A stretch of DNA of 64,000 nt from Holothuria scabra (Eukaryota; Echinodermata; Holothuroidea; Aspidochirotida; Holothuriidae). Within the stretch, counting starts at the first letter, position 1; the number at the start of each line of letters is the position of its first letter. The notes under the pieces were generated by a model, which saw only the letters and a program-made list of their open reading frames with translations, made no database searches and was not told the origin of the DNA. A program made the position numbers and the translations under genes. This document shows, piece after piece, positions 1 through 10,865 of the stretch. The stretch lies in assembly GCA_037179385.1 (NCBI GenBank), contig CM074193.1, positions 2,113,931 through 2,177,930 on the forward strand, read 5' to 3'.

Positions 1-1880
1 TTATTAGAACAGACATTTTGGCCGTCTCCCGACGGCTTCATCAACTGTTTTATGGAAATCAATCGTTACAAACAAACACGTTAGAGTTGAATGCGTACAG
101 AAGCGCGCAATATTAAAATAGGTTTGAAAAGTTGTAAAGTGACGTCATAATGATGATGATAGAAAAGTACGCAATTACAAAGAGCACACGTTCTCACATA
201 GTAATTAATATGAAACGAGCAAATCATAACCATGGAAAGCTTGATTAACCAAAATATTGTAAAGTGAGGAAAAAATCTAAAATTATAGTACGCGTACCTT
301 ATTTCGTAGTTTGAATAGAAAACCGTAGTCCTCTTAGAAGAAAAGCGTGTGTACATACACTCCATGGTAACTAAACAGTTTATGTAAACGACAAGATACG
401 AATGCGTGAGATATTTTCATGTAATAAAACTGTCTCACTGACAAATACAAAGTGTTCATGTCTACTTAAACAAATAAACCACTAAATCGCACATTACAAG
501 TGATACTAAATTACAAAGCATCCGAGTTTAAAAACGCAACTATACCAGTGGGCAAACTATTTCAAAGCTATAATAGTCTGGGTTTATAGTGATAGAAAAC
601 ATCCACAATAATATTAGAGCTGCTAAAGGAGAAGTAATGCTAAAATAAATTTATCGTCTTAACACGTTCGCTCCAGTAGTTACAAAGGAGAAAGACGGTG
701 ACAAGGGACTTAAAATCCCTCCCCCCCCCCCCTGTAGTTTTTTCGGGTTTCTTTTTTCCTTTTTTTTTTCTTCTTCTTGTTAGCGGTTCATGTTCGCCGA
801 TATTCAATATCAGTTTGCCAGAGTATGTGAGAGGTATATCCTTTCGAAACGTTGTACATTTTTTTACACTTTCAACCTTTTACGTTGTACGTGCTTTCAA
901 ATTTTATTAATATCAGGTTCCAATTTCAAATGGATTCCCAAAATCCATGTCTCCTCACAATTTTTATCAAATATGTCTGTTTTCTTTGGGACTCATGTTG
1001 GCAATACTCAGAGAAAGCATAACTTGTTGCAATAACCCGTGACTATTTGTCGCACGTGAGAGTTAGGTAGTCCGTTCCTCCGATCCAAACTACTTGTCCC
1101 ACCTACAACAAGGCGTCTGTCGTTGTCACTGGTATTGCTATTTTTGGATAGAGTCGCCGAATCCTAGTCGCACGTGTGACAAGAACTAACGAATGAGGAT
1201 CACGTGTGAGGCTACAATTTTGCCAAAAAAGAGGAAAAGTTATGCAATAGGAGCTGGTCACCCAGAGTTAGAAAATCCATTTCGAAAATGGAACTTTAAT
1301 CCAGTTTTCTTTTTCAAGGTTCAATAAACTTCTGTGGATTACGTAATGGTGTGTCGCGTGTGTAATGAACCAGCTTTACGTCTCTCCTCTTTCGTCTAAA
1401 ATTTAACATGATCTGCAAAATCAGTTTCAAAAGATCGAATTTAACGTTCATTCCGTTAGGGAGAGAGTCTTCAGCTTCATTATCAAACAATTTTGGGTGA
1501 CCTGGTTTGGACCCTGTCCATGATATGACTTCTCTGACCATCAAATCTTGTATGGAGCAAACTTACGGGGGATTCATACGGTTGCTTGATAGTCTTTAAG
1601 TTTTAGTGACCAGATCAGCCGGGCCACGTTTTGATTCACCCGCATTCAAAATTGTGCAACGACTACAAGCTCGGATGTATACTTCATTAGTAGACGTACA
1701 TGTAAAATGGTTTTAATGGCATTATAAATAATTAGTCACAAAAATTAAATATGACACTTCTTTTGCAAATGAAGTTGTTATATCTCATTGTAACGAAAAC
1801 TAGTTGTAGCTTTTTGACATTCAGTCTTTGTCTGCATGTCTAGGCTTTCTTGAATATTACTGTAGGATGGAACAAATATT
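1..1880. other. No gene recognised
   Basis: AT-rich DNA with short open frames only. There is a C12-14 run followed by a T-rich tract near 719-780. Nothing resembling an exon with splice sites and a known domain was seen. Confidence 0.5.
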
Positions 1881-2660
1881 AGAAGGGGAAACTCTAGCAA
1901 AAAATTTAATTTTCATATGTGAGCGACTGAGGAACAACATTCACACAGTGTGGTGAAAGTTTTATTCAAATCGCAGCGGATATGTATTTCTCGAGATATC
2001 TGTGAATGAAATCACAAGATTCATTCGGAATAGGACCCCCCCCCCCCCCGAAAAAATGTAAAGTTTGTAAAATTCTGAAGCCTTTTACGCAATCGCATTT
2101 CGATAATCTGATAATGTGGGGTTGTTGAAAAAATTGTAAAGTTCAAAGGACTGTTCGTTAATGTGCGGATATAATTATGATTTCATATATGCTTACCTAA
2201 AACTTCACTTTTTTGGAAAATTTGACAACTTTATCCCAGCCAACATGCCCAGCTGGGCCCCAACTGGGTTTCAGCTGGGCTACATGCTGGGCCCCAGCTG
2301 GGGCCCATCCGTGTTTGTCAGGTGTTCCCACGTGGGGCCCAACTGGGCTAGCCTTTCCCAGCTGAAGCCCAGCTGTACCCCACCTCAATAACTGGAGCCT
2401 AGCTGGGCTTCAGCTGGGAAAGACTAGCCCAGTTGGGCCCCACGTGGGAACACCTGACAAACACGGATGGGCCCCAGCTGGGGCCCAGCAAGTAGCCCAG
2501 CTGAAACCCAGTTGGGGCCAGCTGGGCATGTTGGCTGGGATTTGATCGTAGTATCCTGATAACCACACGTCAGATTCCAATGCAAATATCTTCAAAGTGC
2601 TTAGAATTAGTACGGTACCCCTGTAACGTATAAAACCTGATGGGACTTCAAACCCTTCTT
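1881..2660. mobile_element. Repeat family B, copy 1 (interrupted by a foldback)
   Basis: This stretch aligns by eye, segment by segment, with 4832-5476: shared landmarks are GTGGTGAAAGTT, ATGTATTTC with GAGATATC, AAAGTTTGTAAAATTCT, and ACCACAC with CAGA-TTC. Short terminal inverted repeats AGAAGGG...CCCTTCT bound it. No coding capacity is seen, so it is a nonautonomous DNA element. It carries a C14 run (about 2036-2049) and the palindrome at 2234-2540. Confidence 0.6.
2234..2540. mobile_element. 307-bp near-perfect palindrome (foldback element)
   Basis: Left arm 2234-2374, 26-nt loop 2375-2400, right arm 2401-2540. The arms are almost exact reverse complements and are built from repeats of CCCAGCTGGG-like units. 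Outer ends TCCCAGCC and GGCTGGGA. It interrupts family B at the sequence AACTTTA, which is uninterrupted in the copy near 5360. Open frames over it are by-products. Confidence 0.85.
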
Positions 2661-4002
2661 TGAAGTAATTTGGAATACAAAAGTTGCAAATGTATCCACT
2701 GCTGCGATCGGAATTCAAAGAAAACGGTTAAAATTTATTGAATAACGTTTCATGAATATTACAACAATACCCAAATCAAGTCATGTATTGAACACCGAAT
2801 GCAAACACTTCTTGTGTTCTGATTTTCTTGTGTTCTGATTAACTTCGAGTGCACGTCAAGTCTTAAATTTCTGAAATATAAATATCACAAAGCATCAATA
2901 ATTGATTGACTGACTGGCTGGCTGGCTGATTGGATGGTTGGCTGGTTGGTTGGTAGGTTGGTTTGTCGGTTGGTCGGTTGATCGATTGATCGACTGATCG
3001 ACTGATTGATTTAATCATTCATTTATTCATTCATCCGATCGTACTCAAAGTTATAAATAAATGCTTACGTAAAAGAAGTCTAAAATCAGTCAAACATTTT
3101 GGAACATGCTATACCCCAAAGATATCACCTTATTCCATCAGTGATTTTCAAATGAAATTTTTATTAACACAGGAATTGGAAATTCTGAATATCATCTGCC
3201 CGATGTGCTTAACACTGAAATGTCTCTAGATCAATGGTTAGTGGGGTTTTGTGACAGCATGTTTGAGATGGCTGTTTTGTTAAGTAATTGAGCTCGTCAA
3301 CTTCTTACTTCGTTTTTACTACTGTTTCCTGTATATTTCAACTGCTGTTTGGCATTACTAAGGCACATCATGCGAAACGATTTTGCCAATGGGTGAGTTG
3401 ACCTTTGACCATCTCATATCCTAAACCTCCCTGGATAAGCAAATACCCACGAGAGAATCATAAATGTTTTTCCCACTATCCCCATTCTGCATTACATAAG
3501 AAACAACATATGAAATCGTTTTTCAATTGCGGCCCTATGGTGGGGTTAAACTTTGCCCTGAATCCATCCAAAAGAATGCTATACCCCCATCAACATGGTT
3601 TCATGAAACTTCATTAAACTTGCTCCACAGGATGATTGGACAAAATACCGACACGTTGATAGTATCAAGACCCATGCGAAGAAGATAAATGACAAAATAA
3701 TTTTTAATGCAGAGGAAGTGGTTTTACATGCACATGTATAGAAAATGCTCGTTCTAATTGTCTGACATCTCATAAAGTCGATGTTTTTCTATCTAGAGGC
3801 AACGTGAAGAAATCAACAACACGACATGAATGTTCTTTCCGAAATAAGTGTCGACTTGTATTTTGCAACCGTACTTTCTACTTGTCAACCGGCTTAGCTA
3901 GGGAACGTGCAAGAGACATGAAGACCACCCTGGCCCATTTGTGGCGCTTCGGAGGATCAGAGGGTATATTTGCCCCCTCAGATCATCCTTGCCTCTAACC
4001 CC
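2661..4002. other. No gene recognised
   Basis: Apart from the tetranucleotide tract, I see no recognisable element or exon here. Confidence 0.45.
2898..3040. repeat. Degenerate tetranucleotide repeat (TGRY)n
   Basis: Runs of TTGA, TGGC, TGGT, CGGT and ATCG-type tetramers grade into one another, ending in ATTCATTC. A decayed microsatellite. Confidence 0.75.
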
Positions 4003-4230
4003 ATTCCCTAAGTTAGACCAGTTGGGACTTAGTTCAACCGAAAAAAGTAATATACCTCTCCTGAGACTTCTTTTTTTCATCCAGAGATATGATAAAATCT
4101 CAGAGCATCCGGGCGCTTCTCCCATGGACCCAAACATGGGATTTGCCCCTGGACCGACCCGCAAACGCGGGCTTCGCATTCGGTTTCCTTTTTGCTGGAC
4201 ATCTTTGCCCCAAATATTTTCCTTTTGCCC
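4003..4230. repeat. Dispersed repeat family D, copy 1
   Basis: Shares ordered blocks with 62846-63015: AAGTTAG-CCAGTT, CGAAAA-TAATATA, GAGACTT, GACCCGCAA-GCGG, and TTCGG-TTTCCTTT. Function unknown; probably part of a transposon. The GC-rich GACCCGCAAACGCGGGC segment can form a small hairpin. Confidence 0.5.
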
Positions 4231-4831
4231 TAGTTTGATCTCTGATTTGACCTCCGATTTGACATTCTGACCATGTCACTGCCATAGCCTCCCCTCTCTA
4301 TATACTGACAATTGCGGTTTAACTTACACATCGAACTGGATAGTACTAAAAAGTAAAATCGAAAGACAAGCGTGTCCAGAAGCAACAAGCCCTTTTTCCA
4401 TTTGCCCTTTGCATCTGCTCTTAAAGACTTAGGTAATTATGCCTGCGGTTAATACATTTCCATGTTTAATAGTGAAGATAGTTTAAGATTGTTACATACT
4501 TTGTATCTTAATTTTAAACTTATCTGACATGATTAATTTTTAAGAGCATCCATTCTCTTTAAGATAGCCTATCCGGAGAGGTGAAAGAAACTTTAGTTGC
4601 CAACTCTAAAATATATTAGACTGAGAGGTACCAGACTGAGGTGTTAAAAATTGTGTCAGATGTGTGTGATAGAGATTCAACGGAAGGGTGTCTTAAGTTA
4701 AAGGGCATCTCAAGTCAAAAATTCAAAAATGTATATTGAAGAGCATGAAAAGTGAATCCTAACAGTCCAACTCCCATCTTTCGAGGACATTCCTGAGCTG
4801 AGATATAAAATGTTTAAGTTTATTTACTTAA

Positions 4832-5476
4832 AGAGGAAGTTTAAGCAAATATTTACTTTTCATATTTGAAAGAGAAACAAAATCTACACATCGTGGTGAA
4901 AGTTCCATTCAAATCGGACATGTATTTCTTTTTTTCTAAAAGTCCCCTCGACTTTCTGGCGAAGAGCCAAGGGGCGAAAACCAAACATTAACTCCCGGAA
5001 ATGTATTTCGTGAGATATCAGTAAATGAAGTCCGCAGATTTGTGTTCAAAAGTGAGTTTGAATGTAGCAGAGCTTATATCACTTCCTCACATTGACAAGG
5101 AACGCTTTGTTTCCCTTTGTTTTATCAGACTGTTGTGTTGACCTTGAAGTTAATGGGAGTATGACATCCCGGTGGGGGATGCAAAGTTTGTAAAATTCTT
5201 ATGCCCCTTATGCAACCACATTTTTATAAATATGGCATTGTTGAGGAGAAAACCCGGTATAAAGTTCAAAGAAAAACAGAAGACTGCCCATTAATGTGGG
5301 GATGTGATGTCATATGTGCTTGCTTCAAGTTCACTTTTTGTTGAAAATGTGAAAACTTTACTTGTTCATATCTTGAAAACCACACATCAGAATTCAATAC
5401 AAATTTCACCAAAATGCTTAGAATAAGCACCTCTCTTACATGCCAAATCCTGTTGTGGCCTTGACCCTAGCTTCTT
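4832..5476. mobile_element. Repeat family B, copy 2, nested in the family A MITE
   Basis: Flanked by TTAA at 4828-4831 and 5477-5480. Removing it with one TTAA leaves a sequence collinear, base for base, with the uninterrupted MITE arm at 53.6 kb (reverse complement), so the boundaries are well fixed. Homologous to 1881-2660. Noncoding. Confidence 0.7.
4929..5000 (-). mobile_element. 72-bp insertion with 9-bp target duplication and A7 tail; possible retroposed small RNA
   Basis: ATGTATTTC occurs at 4920-4928 and again at 5001-5009; family B copy 1 has it once, with no insert. On the minus strand the insert ends in seven A residues, as a retroposed RNA would. It contains an imperfect hairpin (CCCCTTGGCT with AGTCGAGGGG). 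The source RNA was not identified. Confidence 0.55.
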
Positions 5477-6290
5477 TTAAAACAAATTGGTCCATTGCGC
5501 AATACTTTGTGACTTTCTTGTTGTACAATTCAAATTTTCTGATTTGTTTCCCTTCCAATGAAAATGTTTACATGACCTTGAAAACTTCCTTTTTGCTTGC
5601 ATAGCATTTAGCACAGTGAGGGCTTTACTAATTACATCACCCCGTAAGAGCAAGAGTGCTACCACACCTTGGTACAAGGTGCAGTAACTTTCAGAAAAAC
5701 AAAGATATACATACATTGTAATTGAGTAGTACAACAATGACATCGCAAATTGTTGCGCAATGTACCATTTTGAGTTGAGTGAATAAATTTCAACAATTTA
5801 TATCTCAGCTCAGGAATGTCCTATAAAGATGGAAGTTGGACTGTTAGAATTTATTTTTCATGGTCTTTGGCATGTTTTTTTAATTTTTTGACTTGAGGTA
5901 CACTTTAAGGACAATTACTCGTAATCGTGGTCATAGTTAGAAGCTTCAAGATTACACAGTTTGTGTATAGACTCATCAAATTTAGTTTTGTTTGCAGAGT
6001 TGTTGACATTTGGAATAGCCTTCCTGAAAGTGTAGTTTCAGTTGCTACTAATTTCCAGTTTGAGAAAGCTATGTGGAAAGGTTTGGGTCCTGCCTGGAGA
6101 TTATGTATAACTATAAAGCTGATCTACATGTCAAGTAATTAGCTAGTATGGCAGTCATCCATCTGCCCATACAGCTTGCTAAATATTTGTCGCATCAGTT
6201 ACGGACGGTACAGATGGTGAAGAGGACACGGACATAGAGTTCTGTAGGCCTGTGTCCACTGAGGTTCCTAAAGTACCCTGAGGTAAATCT

Positions 6291-8387
6291 CTTCCGAGTT
6301 GGAGCACATTTGGACTATGCAGTAAAAGTATGGAAACTTTATCTGAGGTAACCAGTCAATAAAATGAAAAAATGTCAAAGTTAGAACGACAAGGGTGATA
6401 CAGAAATGAAGGAAAAACTTTAAAAGACAAGATTAAAAGAACTGATTTAATGTCACTAGTTCAGTTCGAGACACTTCATACAAGACGGGATTCCTTTTAT
6501 TATATGATTCATGAGAGGATGGAAGTCAAACTGGAAGAAATACCCTACTACACGGTACTGTATACAGTACGTAGACACATTGCACAAGACACAACCAGTT
6601 GCGTGACTACGGGGAAGGGAGAAGGGCGATTGAGTCGTTGGTTTAAAAAAACACATTCGGACTGTTTCCTCATCAGTAACTAGCATTGCTCAAAATGATG
6701 AGGACAATGCGAAGTCAGAATAATGAAAGTCTTGCCCAAGACCGTTCCTTGATAGTACACAAGATTCGCATAGAGTTGGGAGTGTGAACACGCCTTCTTC
6801 CTGTCTTCCCAAATCTCTGTCGATAGTCTTGGTTAAGACGTTAAGTACACGTTCAGTTCTAAGATTTTATAAAGTGAGGGCGCCTGCCAATTAGATTGTA
6901 CGTACTCGGTTTTTCGTTCGGTATTAACGAATAATGGCAGCCTAAGATTCTTCTTGAAGGCCTTGAAAATACCATTTCCAACTGACTGTGAGAGACGCGA
7001 TTTTCCTAAATTTCTGTTCGCTCACCGTCAACTAATGATGGGGCGCTCAGACAATCGACAGGTCGCTTGTGTCATCTTACATTTGAAGACGGATTGACGC
7101 CCCTGGTTTGACACCAAATATAAATGTACTTCAACTTATTTAGGGGATTGGTTGTGTGAGGTGCAAAGTAACGACTCCGGGCCGTTATTGAAAAAGTCTA
7201 GATCCCTGTCTGAAGAACCCCAAATTCGTCAGCGTAGTTAAATATACGAGTTGTATTGCAGGACTACGAAGATCAATGCAAACAATTGATAGCTTTTATC
7301 GGACTATATGCGTGCCATGTGACCCATGGCCGTACGTGACGGGGACCGAGAGACTGCACCACCCCACCCCCTACCCCCATTGGCCAACATCTTTCTGAAT
7401 CGGGCAGATTTTGGTGCCTCAGTCGGGCAGAGATTATGTCATGGTTGGGTATCTGTGGTGGAGCGAAGGTCACCCACTCCCCCCCCCCCTCCTTGAGAGA
7501 AAGAGTCCCGTACGGCCATGACCATGTCCCATCCGATGAAAGCTGCCTGTCGATACGAAATAACTAGACCTGGTGTAAAGCTAATTTTCGTAGAGGTAGC
7601 GTTTCGAATCATGACTTCCCACAATCAGATTGGCTCCCGTTGTTGAAGAAGCTCAGAACAGCAGTGACAAATTTATGACATTACCTAGACTGCACATCGA
7701 AAAGTTGCGTTCATAAACATATCATAAGTGTTACAATGAAACGGCGCATAGTGTATTTTTAGGATATCTATATAGTATGCGGGGTTGTACTTTAAGCGTG
7801 CTAAACTGGATTTGTGATGCTCGCATTACCCACCCAGTAAATGCCGTGACGGTATTTTTTTATTGAACAAACTCCTTTTTCGTCTTACACCAACAGTTTA
7901 TGGGACTCGATCAGTGTCTGTATGGGAAAAACCATTTTCATTCCAAATTTAAACACTTTAGAGGATTAATACTTTTAACCACAAATATATTTACACGCGC
8001 GGCTGTTACTGGGAGCTGTGTGCCATTGGTACCAGGGAAAGAACTTGGTTTATTTGGGTCTACAGCCTTTTGGCGTACACCACATAGTTGGGGGCGTGAG
8101 TTGAGGTCAGTATTATTCTGGAGAAATTCCCGCAAATTGTGAAATCTCAAAATCATCAAAAATGACATAATTTTGGAGTAAGGTTAACTGTTTTAACTGT
8201 TTATTATTTTGTGACCTCCTCATATCCTTTCAAAGCAAAATCGATTTAATAAAGTATGCTTTAATCAGTTAATTATTTCGTAATAGAATGAGCAAATCAT
8301 CATTTTGTGTACAAACGTTTAGCCTGGATTGAATGTGCCTGCTTTATATACAATGCGCATCTCATAAATGAATGAACCCTGTACTAG
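6291..8387. other. No gene recognised
   Basis: Only short open frames without conserved motifs. There is a C/G-rich patch with C-runs at about 7340-7500. Nothing supported as a feature. Confidence 0.45.
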
Positions 8388-8812
8388 AGCCGTGTTCCCA
8401 TTTGATCCAGGGAGGTGGATCTTGATCTACCGAGGTGGATCAACATCAGTTACCTTGATCGAGATCCGCGTTCCCATTTGAGTGAGCGCGGTAGATCAAA
8501 CGTGTTTTATGAACACATTGCGCAAGCGCGAAAAGGTCACCAATGTTTACAAGTCGGCCTGCCATGCATTTCGTATCGATGTATCACAAAAACATACATG
8601 AGTGTAACCGGAGATCCAGGGTCACTTGATCTACCGATGTGTTCCCATTACAAACTTTGATCCAGCGCGGTGGATCTGATCTGCCCCGAACGGTCGATCA
8701 AAATCGGTGGATCTTGATCTTGAGTGAGTGTTGTTGATCTGCGTTCCCATTAGTGTTTGATCCACGTCGGTAGATCAAGATCCACCTCCCTGGATCAAAT
8801 GGGAACACGGCT
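8388..8812 (+). mobile_element. 425-bp GATC-rich MITE, copy 1
   Basis: Terminal inverted repeats of about 50 bp begin AGCCGTGTTCCCATTTGATC. Three-base direct repeats TAG flank it. Internally it repeats GTTCCCATT and GATC-containing words. The opposite-orientation copy at 10069-10494 is nearly identical. An 81-codon open frame inside (8415-8660) occurs in both copies but is a by-product of their identity. Superfamily uncertain; PIF/Harbinger-like by 3-bp duplication. Confidence 0.85.
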
Positions 8813-10068
8813 TAGGTTTCATCGCGGGAGCTCCTTCAATTTATCATGGATTTAAGTTGAGCTGTAGAACCTGGGTTGCCACACACTTTCTGTCGTGACC
8901 TATTTACTGCTGTTCGTAACCACCTTGCTATCCGCCACCATCCAGAGTGTACAGAAATTAAACACGCAACCACAAACGACACACAGAATAAGCAGGTGTT
9001 TGGTCCGTCGTGTTTTTACTTGTGGAGGGGGCGATCGGGTCCCCTTTGGTTATGACATTAAAAGGCAGACATCTTCATCACAAATCTCCAACAACACTCA
9101 TTTAAATAATTTCCATTGCTCGTGAATTTTTGATGACCATCACTAATATTACATTTATTTATAGAGAAGAACCAACATGTATTATGTTCATGGCGACAAT
9201 ACGTGACAATGGAGACTCTTCTAGTCTGAGAATTCGTTCGCGACTCACGTGGCCTACATAGTCGCTTGCGACTCATCAGAAAGCATTGGCAACCACATTT
9301 TGATCGCGACTCCTCATTTGAGAACCGCTGTTATTTATGAATTGTTAATACTTCTAAACCTTGAGTGTGGAATTAGTTAGTAGCCCGGTGCCACCCTTGA
9401 CCATTTGTACGTTATGAACATTATGGGGAAAATAAGAGTAAGTATTTGTCCGAAATCGTAGAAAACACCAATCAATTCAACTTAATATGCCTACAAATTT
9501 GGCAAAGTATTTGATACATGTGCTCCCTCGCAGGATGTTATTTCTGAATGTCACTTATAAAGCCTCATTCTCTTCTTCTTTCTGCAATTCCCGTGAGCTT
9601 CTTAGAATTTGCATGCAGGTCTCTCAAGTATAAGTCCTGGTAGCTGTTATCTCAAAGCCAAAATATCACTAAATAAAAATGAGAATTGCTTTGCATGTGC
9701 CAAATTTGGTCTGATTTATATCAATAAAATTTCTCTCCCCTTCTCATGACTGTACCTTTGCACAAGGTGAAAAGGACATTTTGCAATTGGACGGCCGTGG
9801 ACACTGTGAGATAGTAAAGCCTTTCTCGTGGGGTCTAGTAACCAGCGAGAAGGCCCTTAAACCCCTCCAACCTAAATCTGCTATAATAGGACCTATACAT
9901 CTAGGCTGAAAGTACCATGTCATAATTCTCACGGAAGGTAAAAGGGATGCAGGAAATCAGACAGACCACTGTCCCAAGATTACGTAACGAGGTTACCATG
10001 ACCTGTATTCCTATAAATAGACGAAAAATGGTGACCTTCTTGATTCGGACCAAAACATTACTAGCATA
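8813..10068. other. Unassigned spacer between inverted MITE copies
   Basis: 1256 bp with no gene recognised; it would be the loop of an inverted repeat formed by the two flanking MITEs. Confidence 0.45.
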
Positions 10069-10494
10069 AGCCGTGTTCCCATTTGATCCAGGGAGGTGGA
10101 TCTTGATCTACCGAGGTGGATCAAACACTAATGGGAACGCAGATCAACAACACTCACTCAAGATCAAGATCCACCGATTTTGATCGACCGTTCGGGGTAG
10201 ATCAAGATCCACCGCGCTGGATCAAAGTTTGTAATGGGAACACATCGGTAGATCAAGTGACCCTGGATCTCCGGTTACACTCATGTATGTTTTTGTGATA
10301 CATCGATACGAAATGCATGGCATGCCGACTTGTAAACATTGGTGACCTTTTCGCGCTTGCGCAATGTGTTCATAAAACACGTTTGATCTACCGCGCTCAC
10401 TCAAATGGGAACGCGGATCTCGATCAAGGTAACTGATGTTGATCCACTTCGGTAGATCAAGATCCACCTCCCTGGATCAAATGGGAACACGGCT
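10069..10494 (-). mobile_element. 426-bp GATC-rich MITE, copy 2 (inverted)
   Basis: Reverse complement of 8388-8812 with only a few differences (for example, an A for G in the right terminal repeat). Same ends AGCCGTG...CACGGCT; flanking direct repeat ATA. High identity means recent activity or gene conversion. Confidence 0.85.
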
Positions 10495-10679
10495 ATAGAT
10501 ACCAAGCCGGCTCCTTGAGTTGAATCATTAATTTCAACATTTTTTCCAAAGCTGTTAAGACCTCTTCACACACCAATAACAAATTGTCAAACTTTGAAAA
10601 TCTTCAAATCCTACACACAAGTAACTGTTTTATGAGTGAATACTGAACGGCTCAATTCGATTTTGCAAAGTTCGTGACT

Positions 10680-10865
10680 ACACTGTAAAAAATGTCTGTA
10701 AGGTTACAGAATTTTTGTACTATTACAGAAGAAAAAAATAAAGAAATACAAAAAGAATACATAAAAAGTGCTGTCTATGAGTTGACAGCACTTTTTATGT
10801 ATTCTTTTGATTTTCTTTATTTCATTTTCTGTAAATGTACAGGCATTTTCTACAATGTAGACACT
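10680..10865. mobile_element. Small foldback MITE with a perfect 25-bp hairpin
   Basis: The core arms 10751-10775 and 10784-10808 are perfect reverse complements around the 8-nt loop TATGAGTT. Pairing continues imperfectly outward to 10680 and 10865 (CACTGTA...; ...TACAATGTAG). An 81-codon open frame crosses it and is not a gene. Confidence 0.75.

Larger units (their letters stand above)
4702..5904. mobile_element. TTAA-flanked MITE, family A, copy 1 (carries nested family B)
   Basis: Long terminal inverted repeats of roughly 150 bp (left 4702-4831, right about 5755-5904) start AGgGcaTCTCAAGTC and end GACTTGAGGTACACT. TTAA flanks both ends (4698-4701 and 5905-5908). The same element is intact and shorter at 53218-53757, with its interior in the opposite orientation. 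TTAA duplication suggests the piggyBac superfamily; no transposase is present. Confidence 0.75.
4535..6290 (+). mobile_element. Degenerate LINE 3' end, split by an inserted MITE
   Basis: Before the insertion, 4535-4697 reads in broken frames like the C-terminal part of a LINE reverse transcriptase (LKETL...YQTEVLKIVSDV). After it, 5909-6290 continues with VVDIWNSLPESVVSVATNF and a 3' UTR. The same order occurs without interruption at 14722-15345, which proves the join. Stops and frame changes make it a dead copy. The clade is CR1/jockey-like by motif only. Confidence 0.7.

Noticed and set aside
2161..2718. Three Trp/Gly/Pro-rich open frames on both strands
   Set aside because: Translations of the palindrome's CAGCTGGG repeats.
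8415..10467. Two identical-looking 81-residue proteins on opposite strands
   Set aside because: Both lie inside the two MITE copies and reflect DNA identity; no known domain.
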